Position numbers and translations under genes: made by a program. DNA of 64,000 nucleotides from Eremophila alpestris peregrina (taxonomy: Eukaryota; Chordata; Aves; Passeriformes; Alaudidae). Of this stretch, positions 35,481 through 48,492 are shown one piece after another. Position 1 is the first letter of the stretch, and each line of letters starts with the position of its first letter. The stretch is from positions 79,624 to 143,623 of the forward strand of contig WMCF01000206.1 of assembly GCA_009792885.1 (NCBI GenBank). Reading direction: 5' to 3'. The notes beneath the pieces were generated by a model. That model made no database searches. It saw only the letters and a list, made by a program, of their open reading frames with translations, and was not told the origin of the DNA.

Positions 35481-38019
35481 GAATAAAGCCCACCAGACAT
35501 TTTTGATAAACAGATGACTGAGTCACAAACCAAACACCTCAGCTTTTGCCCAAAGCAGAGGAATAGAAATCCAGCAGTAACTGGGAGCACCAACCACATC
35601 TCAGCTCAAGAGCTGTTCCAGTAGTGACAGTGGAACATAAAAAATATTAAAGCAGTGTCTGACTTTCCACCTCAAAGCCTGCTGTGCTTCCTCTGTGATC
35701 TGCATTGAGTAGGAAAAGGAGAGAATAATGGATTTTGCACAGAGCAGGAGACACACACACAGAGTATGAATGAAACTTTCCTGTTTTTTGGTGTACAATT
35801 AAATAACAAGAGTGAACAAAGCCGTTTGCAGAGTGCTAAGCCAGCACTTTGTACAGCTCATGACAAAACAACAGAGATGTATGGTCTGATGCCTTTATAC
35901 AGTCTGCAGTGACTGATTATACCCTACCCATTTAGCATTGCAATACATTTAATTGTTGAGGTAAGTGGTTAAAGAAATGAAAAATGCTGGTTAGCTCGTT
36001 TTGCACGGCGCTCGTCAGCGACTGGAGCTGGATGTTTCATTCCCAGTGCAAATTACCAGCATTGGCAGGGCTATTTTACAGCTGTTCCATCTGCAGCCTG
36101 CATTGTAATGAAGTCGTGACATGAAATGTTTGTGGAAATTGTAATGAAATGTTAGCTGAAAATATATTAAAGTGGTAAGTGTAGAAAGAGAAATGGAGTA
36201 CAACATTCACCCGCTCCAGCGGCTCCTCGGCTCAGGCTGCTGCTTCAGCCCAGATGTGCTGACCTGCCTCCTCCTACTGAATTGCACATCACAGCTGCCC
36301 TTTGGGCTCAGGTTTTGAGCTAAACCTGACCTTATTTTCTTTTTAAGCCTCCCTTTTCTTCTCCTGAACCTCCAAATCCCCTCGGGCTCGCGGTCATCTT
36401 TCACCTCTCTGCAAACCTCTTGGCATCCAGTCGCTGTTTCCTTCCCCATATCCCTCAGATCCATCTCACTTTCCATGGTTAGACAGGAAAATGAGCTGCT
36501 TGGGTTTCCCTGGCCATTGGAGCTTCCCTGGCATCCCCTGTCCTGTGGAATTCCCCTTTCTCTAAGGGTGAGGGAGGCTGAGCTGAGTTAACCTCTTTGG
36601 CTGCTGCCCTCATGTTCTCAGCCCGTGTTTTGGTGCTCTCCCTGTCTGCTGACAGCTCAGAGCTGACCTCGTGTCACCATCATCAAACCAAGTGACCCCT
36701 GCAAGGACGTCTTAAACTCCACTTCCACCCCCTTCCATAAATTGTGAATGAGGGTGTCAGTGTCATGGCATGTTGCTACTCCTCTGGCAGCACTTCAGAA
36801 CTCTTTTTCTTCTTCCTTACATCTCCATTTTTGCCTCTTTCTCCTATTTTTCCTTCCTCTTCCCAAGCCCTGCTGATAAAAGCTCTTTCATTTCTCTGCA
36901 TCCTTGGCTCTACGTCCCCTTCCCTGCCATCTCCTGGAATAGCCAAGGTGATTTTCACACCTGTTTTGAGACTCAAACCCTCCTCCAAAGGCTGTGTGCC
37001 ACTTGCTGCAGCCCTAATTTTCTGTCTTTTCCTTGGAAACCTGTGGTGGGATGTTTACAGCTTGCTTACAGCCATGCAGAGGCACTTGGAATTTTTCCCT
37101 ATTTGTAAGCAGCAGCCATTCCGACACTCCAGTCCCTTGGGAAGCCAGGCTATGAGCTGTGCCTCTGTGCCAGGATGTGAGCCCATCACAATGTCCAAGG
37201 ACCTTCCACATATTTCCTGGATTTAACCTCAGCGTATGCTGGAAGAAATAAGAAAAAAAAAAATTCCATCCCCCCCTCTTTGAAGAAAGAGTGGAAAATG
37301 TTCAGCCTAGTCTTGGTAGAAAATACAGAATTTTCCAGCATTTATTAGCCTTGTGTATTTAAAGATAGGAGCACTTCAAAGCAACATCTGTTAGTCATGA
37401 TCTGTATTTACCCTCTCCAGCACAATGGGAGCCGACTCACGGCTGGGTCATCCAAATTCATTCCCATCCCAGAAAACTGAAATGTGTGGATGTACCAGAC
37501 CAATTTCTGGGAAATAGACAGCACAAGGGCATTTCTTAGCCATAAAACCGAAGAATATTTTGATTTCCCCCCTTCCTTCCCCTTCACCTTGTATTTTGAG
37601 TGCATTAATGCAGGTGAACACACCCCTCCCCAGCCTGCAGGAGAAAAGGGATATTATTTCTAAACCTGACCATTCCAGTGGTCAGTGTGGCTGCAGCAAT
37701 ACTGGAGAGCTTCACAAGCCCTCCAGCTCTTCTCCATGAGGATGAAGAAGTGGTCTTTGAAACCCTCTCTCATCCCTGGCAGTCCTGGGCCCACATGTCA
37801 GTTGGCCAATGGATCTACACCCCTGTTTTGTGACACAAACTGGGAATTTTGCAGAAAATATATGAAAGAATTGAGTAAAAGACGTGCCTAAAACTTAAAA
37901 ATTGCCTTTCACATCCTCTTAGAACTGATTGGAAGCCTAAAAGTACCATGGGAATAATTTAGTCCACGTTCCTATGCCTGTTTTAGAAGCCTGTATCCAA
38001 TTTGGCATCTGGAGATGGA

Positions 38020-38127
38020 ATTTGGGGACATGGATTTGGGGTGATGCTGGTGGTGCTGGGGTGTCAGTGGGACAAGATGAGCCTGAAGATTTCTTCCAAT
38101 CTAAATGATTCTGCAATCCTGTGATTC
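38020..38127 (+). mobile_element. Degenerate CR1 3' fragment
   Basis: ggggtgatgctggtggtgctgg, agcctgaagatttcttcc, and aatgattctgcaatcctgtg, similar in core to the copy at 8821-9115. Confidence 0.65.
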
Positions 38128-38296
38128 TCTGCAGAGCAGATTTTAAGTTTTCTGTGGAGAAAAATGACACCTTCAGCACGAAGAAAATTGGAAATGAACA
38201 GGCAGGTTTTTTGGGCAGGATGAGCTGGTGGAACCAGCGCAGCAATTTCACTCCAAGAGTTTGGAAAAACCTTCCAAACTGGAATATATAATTTTA

Positions 38297-38332
38297 TTTC
38301 ATATAAATATGAAATTCCATATAAATATGGAA
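38297..38332. repeat. Two abutting 18-bp palindromes
   Basis: 38297-38314 has 8-bp arms TTTCATAT / ATATGAAA around AA. 38315-38332 has arms TTCCATAT / ATATGGAA around AA. The two palindromes touch and are variants of one another, so this is a tandem duplication of a palindrome. Confidence 0.85.
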
Positions 38333-39404
38333 TATGGGGGAAAAATACCTCAAGGTCTGCTGGTGGAGAGACCTGAGGAAAGGAGATTTTTTCAGCTCAT
38401 GAGAAGGAAACTCCAAAGAAAGAGGAACATGGAAATCCATCTTTTAGCTGCTCAAGCTGTTCACCTTTTAACCAGGTGGGGCTAAAAGGGCATCACCTGC
38501 TTGGCTGGGAGGAACAGACTCCAGTGGGATGGAGGTGTAGTCAAAAAACGTTCTAGATGGGAATGTTTTAGACAGGAGGAGACATCAGGCCTGGCAGTGT
38601 GCAGGGGAGACAGGGAGGGGGAAAAAGGGAAAAAAAACATAAAAGAAAAAAGAAGAGGGGCACATTAACAACTGTCAGAGAAGAAGAGGGATAGGTTTGT
38701 GAAGTGGAATATGTCTAAGCTTGGCAAGCACCCAGTCAGAGGGAGTGTGATAACAAACCACAGATATTTGGGAAGCTGTAAACACTGAGGCAGGCAAAGA
38801 ACTCCAGAGGGTGATGCATGGGGAGTGCGATCACAGGGAATTGCAAAATACAGAAATGGCAGGAAAAGTAAAAACAACAAGCCAACAAACCACCCCTCTT
38901 TGACAATGAGATGTGTTGGGCTCTGTGTAATGGGAATGGGTGGAAATACCCTGGAACTGAGACCTTTTCAAAGGACAAGGTTAAGGAAACGTCAGTAAAT
39001 GTACAGTAGAAAATAGCTTTGTTATGAGATGGATGGACAGGGTTTCCCAAGCAGAATTCGTCATTGCTTCTAGGAGTGGGCACAGGAAATAATTCTGCCC
39101 CTCATGTTTTTATAAAATAAAATTTTATAAAATATGTACCAACTAATATTGGCATGCAACCCCAAAATCTTCTAATCTGGGAAGTTCTCAATCCAGTGAT
39201 TTAAAAGAACATCTGAGGGCAATTCCTGGCCTAACAACCCTGGGTGTTTTGTCAGTTTTCTTGAAAATATGTGCCCTTTTAAAAAAATGCTGGGGAGAGA
39301 GCTGATAAGAAAGATGAAGAGGGACTTTTTACAAAGGCATGGAGTACCAGGACAAAAAGAATGGCTTCAAACTGACAGAAAACAGGGTTAAATGGGATAT
39401 TAAG

Positions 39405-39596
39405 AACAAATTGTTCCCTGTGAGGGTGGGCAGTGCCTGGCACAGGGTGCCCAGAGCAGCTGGGGCTGCCCCTGGATCCCTGGCAGTGCCCAAGGCCAGG
39501 TTGGACACTGGGGCTTGGAGCAGCCTGCGTTAGTTGAAGGTGTCCCTGTTGGAATCTTTATTTCCCTTCCAACCCAAACCATTCTGTGATGCTATA
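39405..39596 (+). mobile_element. CR1 LINE 3' fragment
   Basis: aaattgttccctgtgagggtg, then the ggtgcccagagcagctgggg and gcccaaggccaggttgg blocks, a disrupted middle near 39530, and aacccaaaccattctgtgatg. Same subfamily as 34945-35480, cut shorter. Confidence 0.87.
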
Positions 39597-42089
39597 AAAT
39601 CAAATTTTGAAATAATTTTCCACATTCCAGTTGGCCCCAATACCCCCATTAACGAGCTTAAAATACTCTCATTAACCTTTCTTCAAGCAGAGCTCAGGCT
39701 GTGTCTGAAGTCTGATGCCCTTCCAGCTGCCAGTGCCTCCAAGGAGAGGTCACAGCACCCAGGGGACAGCAGCAGAGCCAGGACACTTTGGAGGAGGCAG
39801 GCAGGATCTGCTGTGAAGATATCCAAGTGCTCCCACCACTGCCCAGAGAGGGAATGAAGAATTCGTGTTGCATCAGGAGGTAAAATTCAGTCAGGACTTA
39901 ACTGAACCCTTGGGATGGATGAGGTGCCCTTCTGACTGACCAGCAATTAAATCATCAGAGACTATTTTCCTAATGTGACCAAAACTTGAGAAGATGGCAC
40001 AGAAAAAGATCATGGGTTGACTAATCATATGATACAGGTAAAACAGTTTCTTTTGCCTTCAATGCACATGTAAAGAGAAACTTATTTTTAAATTATATTT
40101 TAGCTGGGGCAAGAAATAATCTGAGATAGAAAAATTTGCAGAAGAAAAGTGTAAACCCCTGATGATCCCTGTGTTTCTGGGGGAAGTTTAAAAGGCTTGT
40201 GGAATTTGAGGTACCAAGTGTGGATTCTTTGGAACTGGGGTAAGGTTTGCAGCTTGGCTGACAATTGACTTTAAAAGCAACTCTAATTTAAATGAAGGGC
40301 TGAAGTTATTAATATCACCAATTTCTGCACATGTGGGCACGTCAGGGCAGTGTTGTCCAAGTGCTCAAGAGAAGATCCCGCCAAGCTCTTGGGGTCTGTC
40401 TGAGCATCACTGAAAGTCTCTCGTGGCATGGACAGGGAGTTCCTCAGCTCTGCCTGTACTGGGCTCATCCCTTGTCACAGGGAGACCCTACAAACAATCC
40501 CAATGCAGCAGTAGTAGGGTCACTCCCCTCTCGCAAAATCCATATTTTCCAAGGCTGCTGGAAGGCAGGCAGCAGGTCCTGCAGGAAGATGTAGCTCCAA
40601 AATGGGTGACCACCAGTGAGCTTCCCACGGGCAGGTCTAGGATTTTACACTTCACACGAGGGGACTCCATCAGGCCCCCTGCTCTGGCTCCATCCCTGTC
40701 CCAGCATCTGGACCCCAATGCCAGGATGCTGCTCCCACTGCACAGGACAGCACCAGCTGGAAATCCTGCAGGCAACCCTGAGAGCACTGGGGATGCTTTG
40801 GAGGTCTCCAGGCACGTCCTTACCCATGTAAACAAAGACCTTATTTAAATCTGGGGTTTTAGTGTTTAATTAAAAGCTGTTTCAAAAATACACTTACCAT
40901 TTTGGGTTGGAAGCAGATAGTGAGGATCTGGAGATTTATTTCCACTGGAAGGCAAATTAATTATCTTTATAGTCACACGTAGGTGTGCCTGCTGTAACTC
41001 CAGAACTTTCTAAAATAGTGACTGACCTTTTCCAATAGTTCATTTTTTTTCTTTTTTTTTTTTCTTTTTTTTAAAAGAAATACAAACTTACAGTGCCTAT
41101 TTCCCTGCTCAGGTCTCACACATTGGTCACACAATCCTGTGCTTATAAACTGCCACCAAGACATTTCTAACACAAATCCTGATAGAGTTGGGTCCCATTG
41201 CTCCCCAAAAAATGGATATGCAGAACATTTCCTATAAAACCTGAAACCACACCCATTTTGTCTGGGAAAAGGGACACAAAAGAACAGCAAAAAGGAGGGA
41301 TACAGAGGGCTGAGCTGTCTGGGATTCCTGCAGCAAACATTGTGGAGAGCCACTCATAAATGTCAGGGCTGGTTTTCCAGAGCAGTGCTTCAGATGATGT
41401 TGGGGAAGAATGGATTGATGCCAGTAGGCACCAGATGCAGTTTTGGGGCCCAGGGTACAGAGTGGGAAGCCTCTAAAGCTGGAAGAGAAAAATTAAAAAC
41501 CCTGCCCTTTGTAAACAGACAGGATGGGCTGCAATGACAAATGAACAAGGCTGCCATACACTCCATTCCGAAGTGGGGAAAAATGGAAATTATTCATTAT
41601 TCACTTTTTTTACTAATAATGATACAGAATGTATTAAGGGCAAGGGGGCAAAGCAATTCAACACATGATTCAGGAGGAGGATACATCTCAGGCTGAGGTT
41701 TTGCAGCATAACTTCATGGCAACAAAAGATAATTTCTGAGTATGAATACTCTTCCGTAGAGGCCTCCCTTAGGCTTCATTTCCACTCTTGGCCGTGGAGC
41801 TGTCCATGAATTAATTGGGGATGGTTGCAATCTCTGGGCCAGAGAAGCTCAGCACAGGGATGGCAAGGCACTGTTAAAGAAGGGCTGGAAGTGTTTCAGC
41901 TGAGCTGTCTGGAGAAGAAAATACACAGCACCTGTGCACTTCAAACTCAGGCTGTTTGCTCCTACATCTTCACAGCCCAAAAAGCCTGGCCTATTTTAAC
42001 CTGGCGAGCAGCAGATCTGGCACGGGTGTCACACACAAAAAAATTACACACACAAATGCAAACCACAGTGTCAATCTGAAATTGCCATG

Positions 42090-43616
42090 CTAGGCCAAGC
42101 TTATTTTATTACATACATTCTGCAATCTAAGGACTAATATGTTCATAATGTAAACATTAAGCATACAGAGTTAAAATTCAAGGCCACAATAGGTTTTTTT
42201 TTTGTTTTGGATTGTCCCTTTTTTTTTTTTTTTTGTTTTTCTTTTGTGTGTGTGTGTGTCTTTGGTTGGCCGAGATCAACTCGTAGTGTATAAATGCATA
42301 AGTTATATAATAATTATATAAAAAGGAAAAAAAAAATAACACTGAACTTGTATACTTCACTCTGACAAACGCACAGCGTTCGCGACTCGGTAAGAAAAAC
42401 TGGCGCCCGCCTAACAAAAATACTCAGGTGACTTCTGATTCTGGCAGTCAGGGGTTGTCTCTTGCTCTAACCAATAGGAAACAAACTCCCTTAGCAATGA
42501 TGAGGTTCTAACTGGTAACTTTTAAATATCAAACACAATTCCAGTTTTGCTTTTTTTTGTTTTCGGTAAAAAAAAAAAAAAAAAAGAGAGATGCATATTC
42601 CGATTTCTCGCTTCTGCTGCTTTTCCCTTTTCCCACTTTTTATTACTACTGAGTCAAGTCTGTTCCTCCTGAAATACTGGGAATGGTATAATACTGAGCA
42701 ATATGTTTCACAAGTCCAAACAAGTGTTTCTTCATAGTCCCAACACTACAAAGTTTTCAGTCTTTTCAGTCTCTACTGGTCAAGAAGTTTCTTTCCTCCC
42801 CTTCTCACCACCTTCATCCTCCTCTTTCTCCTTCCTGCTTCCAGGTGCAGGCCTCTGATCTACAATCATACACTTGCCCTCCAGCACATTCTCATTTCCC
42901 ACGTTTGGCTCAGGGTTCCTGTAAAACTGTCAAGGAATCTGAAAGTTTGGGTTGTCTTCACAGTTTGAGTAGCTGATTCACTCTGGTGAATGGATCTCGT
43001 TTGATTTTTAACTACAACACTGCTGTTTTATTCCAAATCAGCTTCCACACTAACCAGTCTCTTCTGCTGATATGTTTCTATTTTTTAAATACAACTAGGC
43101 TTTTTTTCCTATTTTTTTTCCCTTTTCCCTCTCTTTTCTCATGATCCATATACTGTATGTTAGGTCACTATAGACTTATATTGCTGTAGTATAGTCCCAG
43201 TTTTGCACTAGCATGATATCAAACTTTACACACTCAAAAAAAGCTTATCCACTTTTTCAGACCACCAGCTTCCGTAGGTTTTCTTTATCATTTCATGCTT
43301 CCACCTACAATAGTCTATTGTTGTTTGGTCCACAGAGTCGATGCCCATATACATTACACCTTAGCATCTTAATACTTCTTGGATATTTCCTTTAAATCCC
43401 TACTACAAAAAAAAAGTCTTTTTGACATCTATTTTTAACGTGGTTTTGGGTTGGTTTTTTGGGTTTTTTTTTTTCCCCAGCCAAACCTTCACTTGTCCCT
43501 TTAGGCACTTTTTTAATTCGAGCACTCCAACAAGAGTTCGTTGCGATTCCTCAGGGACCGAACCCCGCTGAGAAACGTCCTCGCTGTCGCCCGGTGCTTG
43601 CCCTCCCCACCCCACT
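42090..43616 (-). other. ERG: Probable ERG 3' UTR
   Basis: About 1.5 kb of A/T-rich, CR1-free sequence downstream of the ERG stop codon. It ends near an AATAAA on the minus strand at 42105-42110. It contains homopolymer runs (42190-42240, 42572-42585), a (GT)7 run at 42246-42260 and a small CpG cluster around 42368-42412. The endpoint is inferred from the poly(A) signal. Human ERG also has a long 3' UTR, so further signals could be used. Confidence 0.6.
42105..42110 (-). terminator. ERG: Poly(A) signal for ERG
   Basis: AATAAA on the minus strand, in an ATGTAATAAAATAAGC context, about 1.5 kb after the stop codon and at the edge of the repeat-free A/T-rich block. Confidence 0.55.
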
Positions 43617-44137
43617 TTAGTAGTAGGTGCCCAGATGAGAAGGCATGTGAGCAGCTGGCAGCCTGCTGTTGGGGTAGATCCCCCCAGTCGGCGAATTCCA
43701 GTATGGGTTGGGGGCGGCGAAGAAGCTGGAGGACGTCACGGGCAGGGCTGGGGGGTGGGGGGCCACAAAGTTCATCTTCTGGGGGTGCGCGTGGTAGGAG
43801 CTCATGTAGGGCAGGTCCGAGGGGTACTTGTACATGGAGGACTCCGGGGGGTGGGGCTGCAGGGCCTGGGCGATGCCGTGGAAGTCGAACTTGTAGGCGT
43901 AGCGCTTGCCGTGCACCTTGGTCATGATGTTCTTGTCGTAGTAGTAGCGCAGGGCGCGGCTCAGCTTGTCGTAGTTCATGTTGGGCTTGCTCTTGCGCTC
44001 GCCCCAGCGCCGCGCCACCTCGTCGGGGTCCGTCATCTTGAACTCGCCGTTGGTGCCCTCCCAGGTGATGCAGTTGGAGTTGGAGCTGTCCGACAGCAGC
44101 TCCAGCAGGAACTGCCACAGCTGGATCTGCCCGCTGC
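43617..44137 (-). CDS. ERG: ERG terminal coding exon: ETS DNA-binding domain and C-terminus
   Basis: Encodes residues 314-486 (human numbering) and the TAA stop at 43617-43619. The ETS domain runs from IQLWQFLLELL (about 318) to KRYAYKFDF (about 399). The recognition helix KLSRALRYYYDK carries R374 and R377, the arginines that contact GGAA in ETS proteins, and both are intact. The following region, rich in Pro, Tyr and His, ends MPSHLGTYY. The acceptor is ccgcag at 44138-44143, with the exon starting GCAGC. This exon is far more CpG- and GC-rich than the small ERG exons; most third positions are G or C. A 225-residue plus-strand frame over the same stretch is an antisense shadow. Confidence 0.97.
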
Positions 44138-46187
44138 CTGCGGGGAGGAACAAAGCGGGGGGATGTCAGTGGCATTGATCACGTCAAGGCATCCACTCTG
44201 CAGGCTCTCCCCTGAGTACCCCATTAGGGAATGCTGGCTCCTGATTCTTTCTATTAACCAACCCCCCCTTTCTCCCAGGACTGTCTCACGAAACCCCAAA
44301 GAGCAGGGATGACTGTAATGTGTCGTGTTTTCCCTCATGTGAGTGGCAGAATGCCACTCCACGGGGATTTAATTGTTACCTAATGTCATTCAGCGCAGAC
44401 AATTGATGGGGAAATAATACAGCGCTCATTTAGGAAACTAATCTCTAAAGTTCAGCACAAACAGCTTTCACTTGCGTAACACTCTGCTTGTTCTCACAGC
44501 ATTATGTTGCAACTAAATGTTCCCTGCCATGGAATGAGCCCACACAAAATGGAGAAGTTTAGAGCAAGCTGGGCCCGTGCCAAACCATATCATCCCTTTG
44601 CAGCATTTGGGGAAATGCAGAACGGAAACTTATTAGCTTGCTGTTGCACTGCATACAACCAGAGGGCAAAACAATTGCAAGAACAGTGAAAAGGTCCATA
44701 AAATACATCCTTGTCATCGTTCTGCTTCAAATTAGTTAAAAGGATTATTTTGCATTAAGACATAAAATGTCGCCGTTGTATTTTCCTTGCTCTCTGCCAA
44801 TTCCACCACAGAAAGAAAATAGACTGCTGTAAACTTTGCAAAAGTCAGGTAGGGCAAAAATCTGTCCATTTTAGACAAGTGAAGGTAGATTTCAAAGGGC
44901 CTTGCCACTGATAGTCATATTAGAAGCTGAGCATTTCTTAGCAAAGCAACACTGAAATGATGCAAAATGCAGCTGAAGCAGCCTGCGATGCAATCTGTTT
45001 CACAAGCACGGTGTCAGCAGAATTTGCCAACCAGCCTGGATGTGCTAACTCTGAACTATGTCTATGAGCAGGAATCAGTTGGGTTTCTTTCTTTTTTTTT
45101 AATCCAAACCAGCTATGTGGGTATAATAAACAAGCTTTTCTTTAGAAAGCTTATAGTAGCAATTACAATATCGAGCTAGAGCAGCATCTGAAACCCATTA
45201 GCAGTTTATACTTCAGTGCAACTGAAACCCATATTCATTTAAATTGTATTTATCCAAACCAGCCTTAATGAATTTCTTCTGTTCCATTAACATGCATTAA
45301 ATAAACAAACAAACAAAAGAATCCATGGTATGAGCAAGGCATGCAAGTTTTAATACACGAAACATAACAAGAGGATTAGGCTTTGAAAATCAATAAACAG
45401 TTCAGCACTGGACAAAACACAAATTTTTGAATAAGCAATCCAACATATGTTCTAACATAAACACTTGCCTTCCAAATGTAATATATAGTCCTATGAAAAT
45501 AAATGGTTGCTGTCAATTTCCTTTTAATGAGAGAGTAATTCCACCGATTTATAAACACACAAAACATGTTAAAGCACAGGAATGATGGTGTGGAGGAATT
45601 CCATATCCAAATGTTAAAAAAAGCATCCCAATCCAGATTGTGTTAGTGTCATCCACAGTAATGAAGTCAACCAAATGGACACTTGATAAAATTTGGCAAG
45701 CCATGATTTATGACCAAATTAAAGGGATGTAGGCCCCCACTTCCAGTCAAGACCAGTGTTGCCTGGAAACCCCCACCACCTCAGGCCATTTGGAAAATCC
45801 TGTTCTTAACACTTACTTAATTACTTTCCTCTGGCACACAAAACTGTTCAGAGACTCAGCTAATCTAGAACTGTGCTCCATGTCACTTGGGAGAAAGCAA
45901 AAGGAAACTCATCAGCATTTTGGCAACTTCAGGCCTTGAAAAGCTGTAAGATTGTTGTGAAAAGAACCATTGTCACTGGGGGCCGAGGAGATCTGTGTGC
46001 TACAAGCGATTTTGTGCCCTGGGACTGTCCAGGCAAAGTGTTCATTGTGGTGGGCTGTGGTGTTGATCATGGTGCTGTGCAGCCCCAGCATGTCCTGAGG
46101 ACTTGGAGCAGTGAAACCTGCACAATTCCCAATCAGAGCTGCTAAACCACCCAGAAGATCCCTTGTCTTTAGCACAAACATGCTGGC

Positions 46188-46247
46188 CCAAGGTTGCACT
46201 TGATGACCCTTGAGGTGTTTTCCAGCCTGAGTGGTTCTTTGTGTCTG
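46188..46247 (+). mobile_element. CR1 3' tail in ERG intron
   Basis: aggttgcacttgatgaccc, ttgaggtgttttccagcctg and an eroded gtggttctttgtgtctg end. Antisense to ERG. Confidence 0.6.
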
Positions 46248-46584
46248 TAATTGTCTTCTAAGCTACACATCCCCATCCACAATGCACCCCATTGCCTTCT
46301 GGAGGTGGGAGAACATTTTTGAAGTGTTTAACCCAGTAACTATTTGCAAAGACATTACACTTTCCTGGTTTTTGTTTTCCTATCTATTTCTGCTGGGTTA
46401 TTCACCCCAAAATTTTGTATTCATCAAGGCCAGTATGATACCATGTTGTGGATTAACAGAATCTGGGACACAGATGATGAAGAGACTTGTACCCTTCTGG
46501 AGGGGTAACTGGAGACCAGATGGGGTCTCTTACACCCCTTAACCAAATCCTGATGTTTAGGCAACTGAAGTGAACTCCAGCTTC

Positions 46585-46630
46585 AAAGGCTGGACTCTTT
46601 GGAGGTCCTTTCCAACTTCAATGATTCTAA
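46585..46630 (+). mobile_element. CR1 3' tail remnant in ERG intron
   Basis: ggctggactctttggaggtc followed by ctttccaacttcaatgattc, the last ~45 bases of a CR1. Confidence 0.5.
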
Positions 46631-46821
46631 ATTCCTCAGTCCCACCCTCGTGTAATTCAGAAATTCTGCAGCACCCTGGGCATCATCAGCTCCCCCTGAG
46701 CCACACTGAAGAGTGGGAGAATCAGGGACATCCCCTTCCAGGTCTGGTCTTAAAGCTGAAGTGGGGACACTGAGCAGTGAAAGAAAGGAAAGCCTCCTAA
46801 ATCAGCAAAACCCCTTCTCAC

Positions 46822-46869
46822 CTGGATTTGCAAGTCGGCTGCTGGTCGGTCCAAGAATCTGATATGGAT
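46822..46869 (-). CDS. ERG: ERG 48-bp exon (DPYQILGPTSSRLANP)
   Basis: Residues 298-313, linker just before the ETS domain. Acceptor ttgtag, donor CAG|gtgaga. Both borders are phase 1. Sequence identical to human as I recall it. Confidence 0.95.
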
Positions 46870-48435
46870 CTACAAAATTGTGAAAGAAAGATGTAAAATC
46901 ATGCAGTCAAATATTCTATGTGCTATTTCTGAACCTTGTAAGGGGCAGTGTGCACTGCCTGATGGGACAGCAGGTCCAACACCTGAGCAATTTTCTCCCT
47001 CTGCATGGCAATATTTGCATGTTTTCCTTTCAAACTCGGTGTGCAAGGACACACATTTGCCTTTTGTGCAGTATTAATGTGCAGATGCACGTATTCAGAA
47101 TGTAGATTTTGTAATGAAGCATTCTGCTGGTGGAATCCCCATCCCTGGAGGTGCCCAAGGAAGGGCTGGATGTGGCACTCAGTGCTCTGGGCTGAGTGAT
47201 CAGGTGGGGATGGGTCACAGGTTGGACTCAATGACCTTGGAGGTCCTTTCCAACCTCAGTGATTCCACGATTCTGTGATTCTCTTTTGCCACTGGACTCC
47301 AGTGAAGGATCCCAAGGATTAACCCTGCAGCTGGGGTTTTCAGAAGAGCCTCTGTCAGCTTTCCAATGCCAGTAGCATCTCAGTATTTCCCTCTAGGAAT
47401 TCCCTCTGGAAATGAAAACTCACTTTGGCCTGAAGTCCAGCAGGGAAAAAGGGAGGGCTGTTACAGCAGGACCAAAGCCAAAGCCATGGGCTGCAAGCAC
47501 TGAGTGACCCAGTGGCTTTTACAGCCAAGAAGACAATCAGGTTACATTCCTTACACATTTAAATAATCTGTGCAGCTCACACACAGCCATTAAAAGGTCC
47601 TCAGGACTTACATAAATCATCAGTATATTTCTAGGAAGATTCTCGTGGTTGGAAGGCCAGATTAGATAAAACACTGTTTGGGCAAAAAAAATCAGTGTAA
47701 TACTTCCCAGGCAGCCTGTGCATGAGTTAATGAGACCTAGTCATGCACAGTCTTGTTTAGCTATAACAAAAACCAGAATAATGATTTGAAATCCATGTGA
47801 TAAAAACTGGCTCAGAGTCTTCTGAGCTAAGAATATCCTCTAAATCTCTTTTATTTCCTCCTTCTAACCTTTTGCTGTTAACAAAAGCTGTGACTGACTC
47901 AGGACCTTTGTAGTGCTCTCCAGCTACCTGTCCAAAATACAGCTGAATTTGCAATAAGGGATTAGGTCCCACCCCATGGATTTGCTGCTCTGAAAACACA
48001 AAAGGCGCCCATTTTGCTAAACCACTGCTCTACAAACCCATAAACTTCTGCATTCTCCTCAGTTTTCCAACAGACTGAGAATCCCTCTAATATTTCTGTT
48101 GTGTTTCAGAAGTCAAATTCAAAATTTTTTCAGTTTTTTTTTTTTTTGGCTCAGTTACTGGGGTCTTCTGACATCTCTACCTTCCACCTTTGTACTCAAA
48201 CTGTAGATATATTTAATTTTTTTTAATAGCACTTTTATGCTATTTAAAGGTTGTCACTGCCTTTAAACAGTACATTCATCCCAAATCCAGCTGCAGAGCA
48301 AACCCCCAGCAAAATTCACATCTGGGGTTTTGGTGGTCTCCAGCTGGCACGGTCCTGAAACAGACTGTGCAGTTTCGCTGCCTTTCTCATCATATTCAAC
48401 AAACCCAGGCAGAATTCAAACCAAATGACACCCAC
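46870..48435. other. ERG: ERG intron with one CR1 fragment
   Basis: A 1.6-kb intron. It contains the CR1 copy at 47134-47282; nothing else recognised. Confidence 0.8.
47134..47282 (+). mobile_element. CR1 LINE 3' fragment, antisense in ERG intron
   Basis: ccctggaggtgcccaaggaag, ggcactcagtgctctgggctg, aggttggactcaatgacc, tccaacctcagtgattcc and gattctgtgattc. Same subfamily as 27448-27580. Confidence 0.85.
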
Positions 48436-48492
48436 CTAACTGAGGACGCTGGTCTTCTGTTTTGGGAACTGTTGAGGATGATGGCTGAGTAG
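48436..48492 (-). CDS. ERG: ERG 57-bp exon (ATQPSSSTVPKTEDQRPQL)
   Basis: Residues 279-297. Acceptor ttccag, donor TTAG|gtgggt, which departs from the gtaagt consensus and may be a weaker site. Phase 1 at both borders. ATQPSSS differs from human AAQPSPS and agrees with the chicken form that I remember. Confidence 0.95.
   Translation of the reverse strand, partial: LLSHHPQQFPKQKTSVLS

Larger units (their letters stand above)
32009..42089. other. Intergenic DNA, ERG side
   Basis: No gene recognised. It contains CR1 fragments (33990-34225, 34385-34582, 34945-35480, 38020-38127, 39405-39596), paired A/T palindromes at 38297-38332, and an A/T-rich stretch at 39100-39140. The segment 35930-36210 is free of recognisable repeats and could be a conserved noncoding element, but that needs an alignment to decide. 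Confidence 0.6.
44138..46821. other. ERG: ERG intron before the terminal exon
   Basis: A 2.7-kb intron. Two short CR1 tails lie near 46188-46247 and 46585-46630. The segment 44350-44720 is repeat-free and could be conserved, but no function is readable. Confidence 0.8.

Noticed and set aside
34757..35599. 280-residue minus-strand open frame
   Set aside because: It is a CR1 element read antisense; the same peptide pieces recur at other CR1 copies.
43635..44312. 225-residue plus-strand open frame over the ERG terminal exon
   Set aside because: Antisense shadow of a GC-rich exon whose minus-strand translation is unmistakably the ERG ETS domain.
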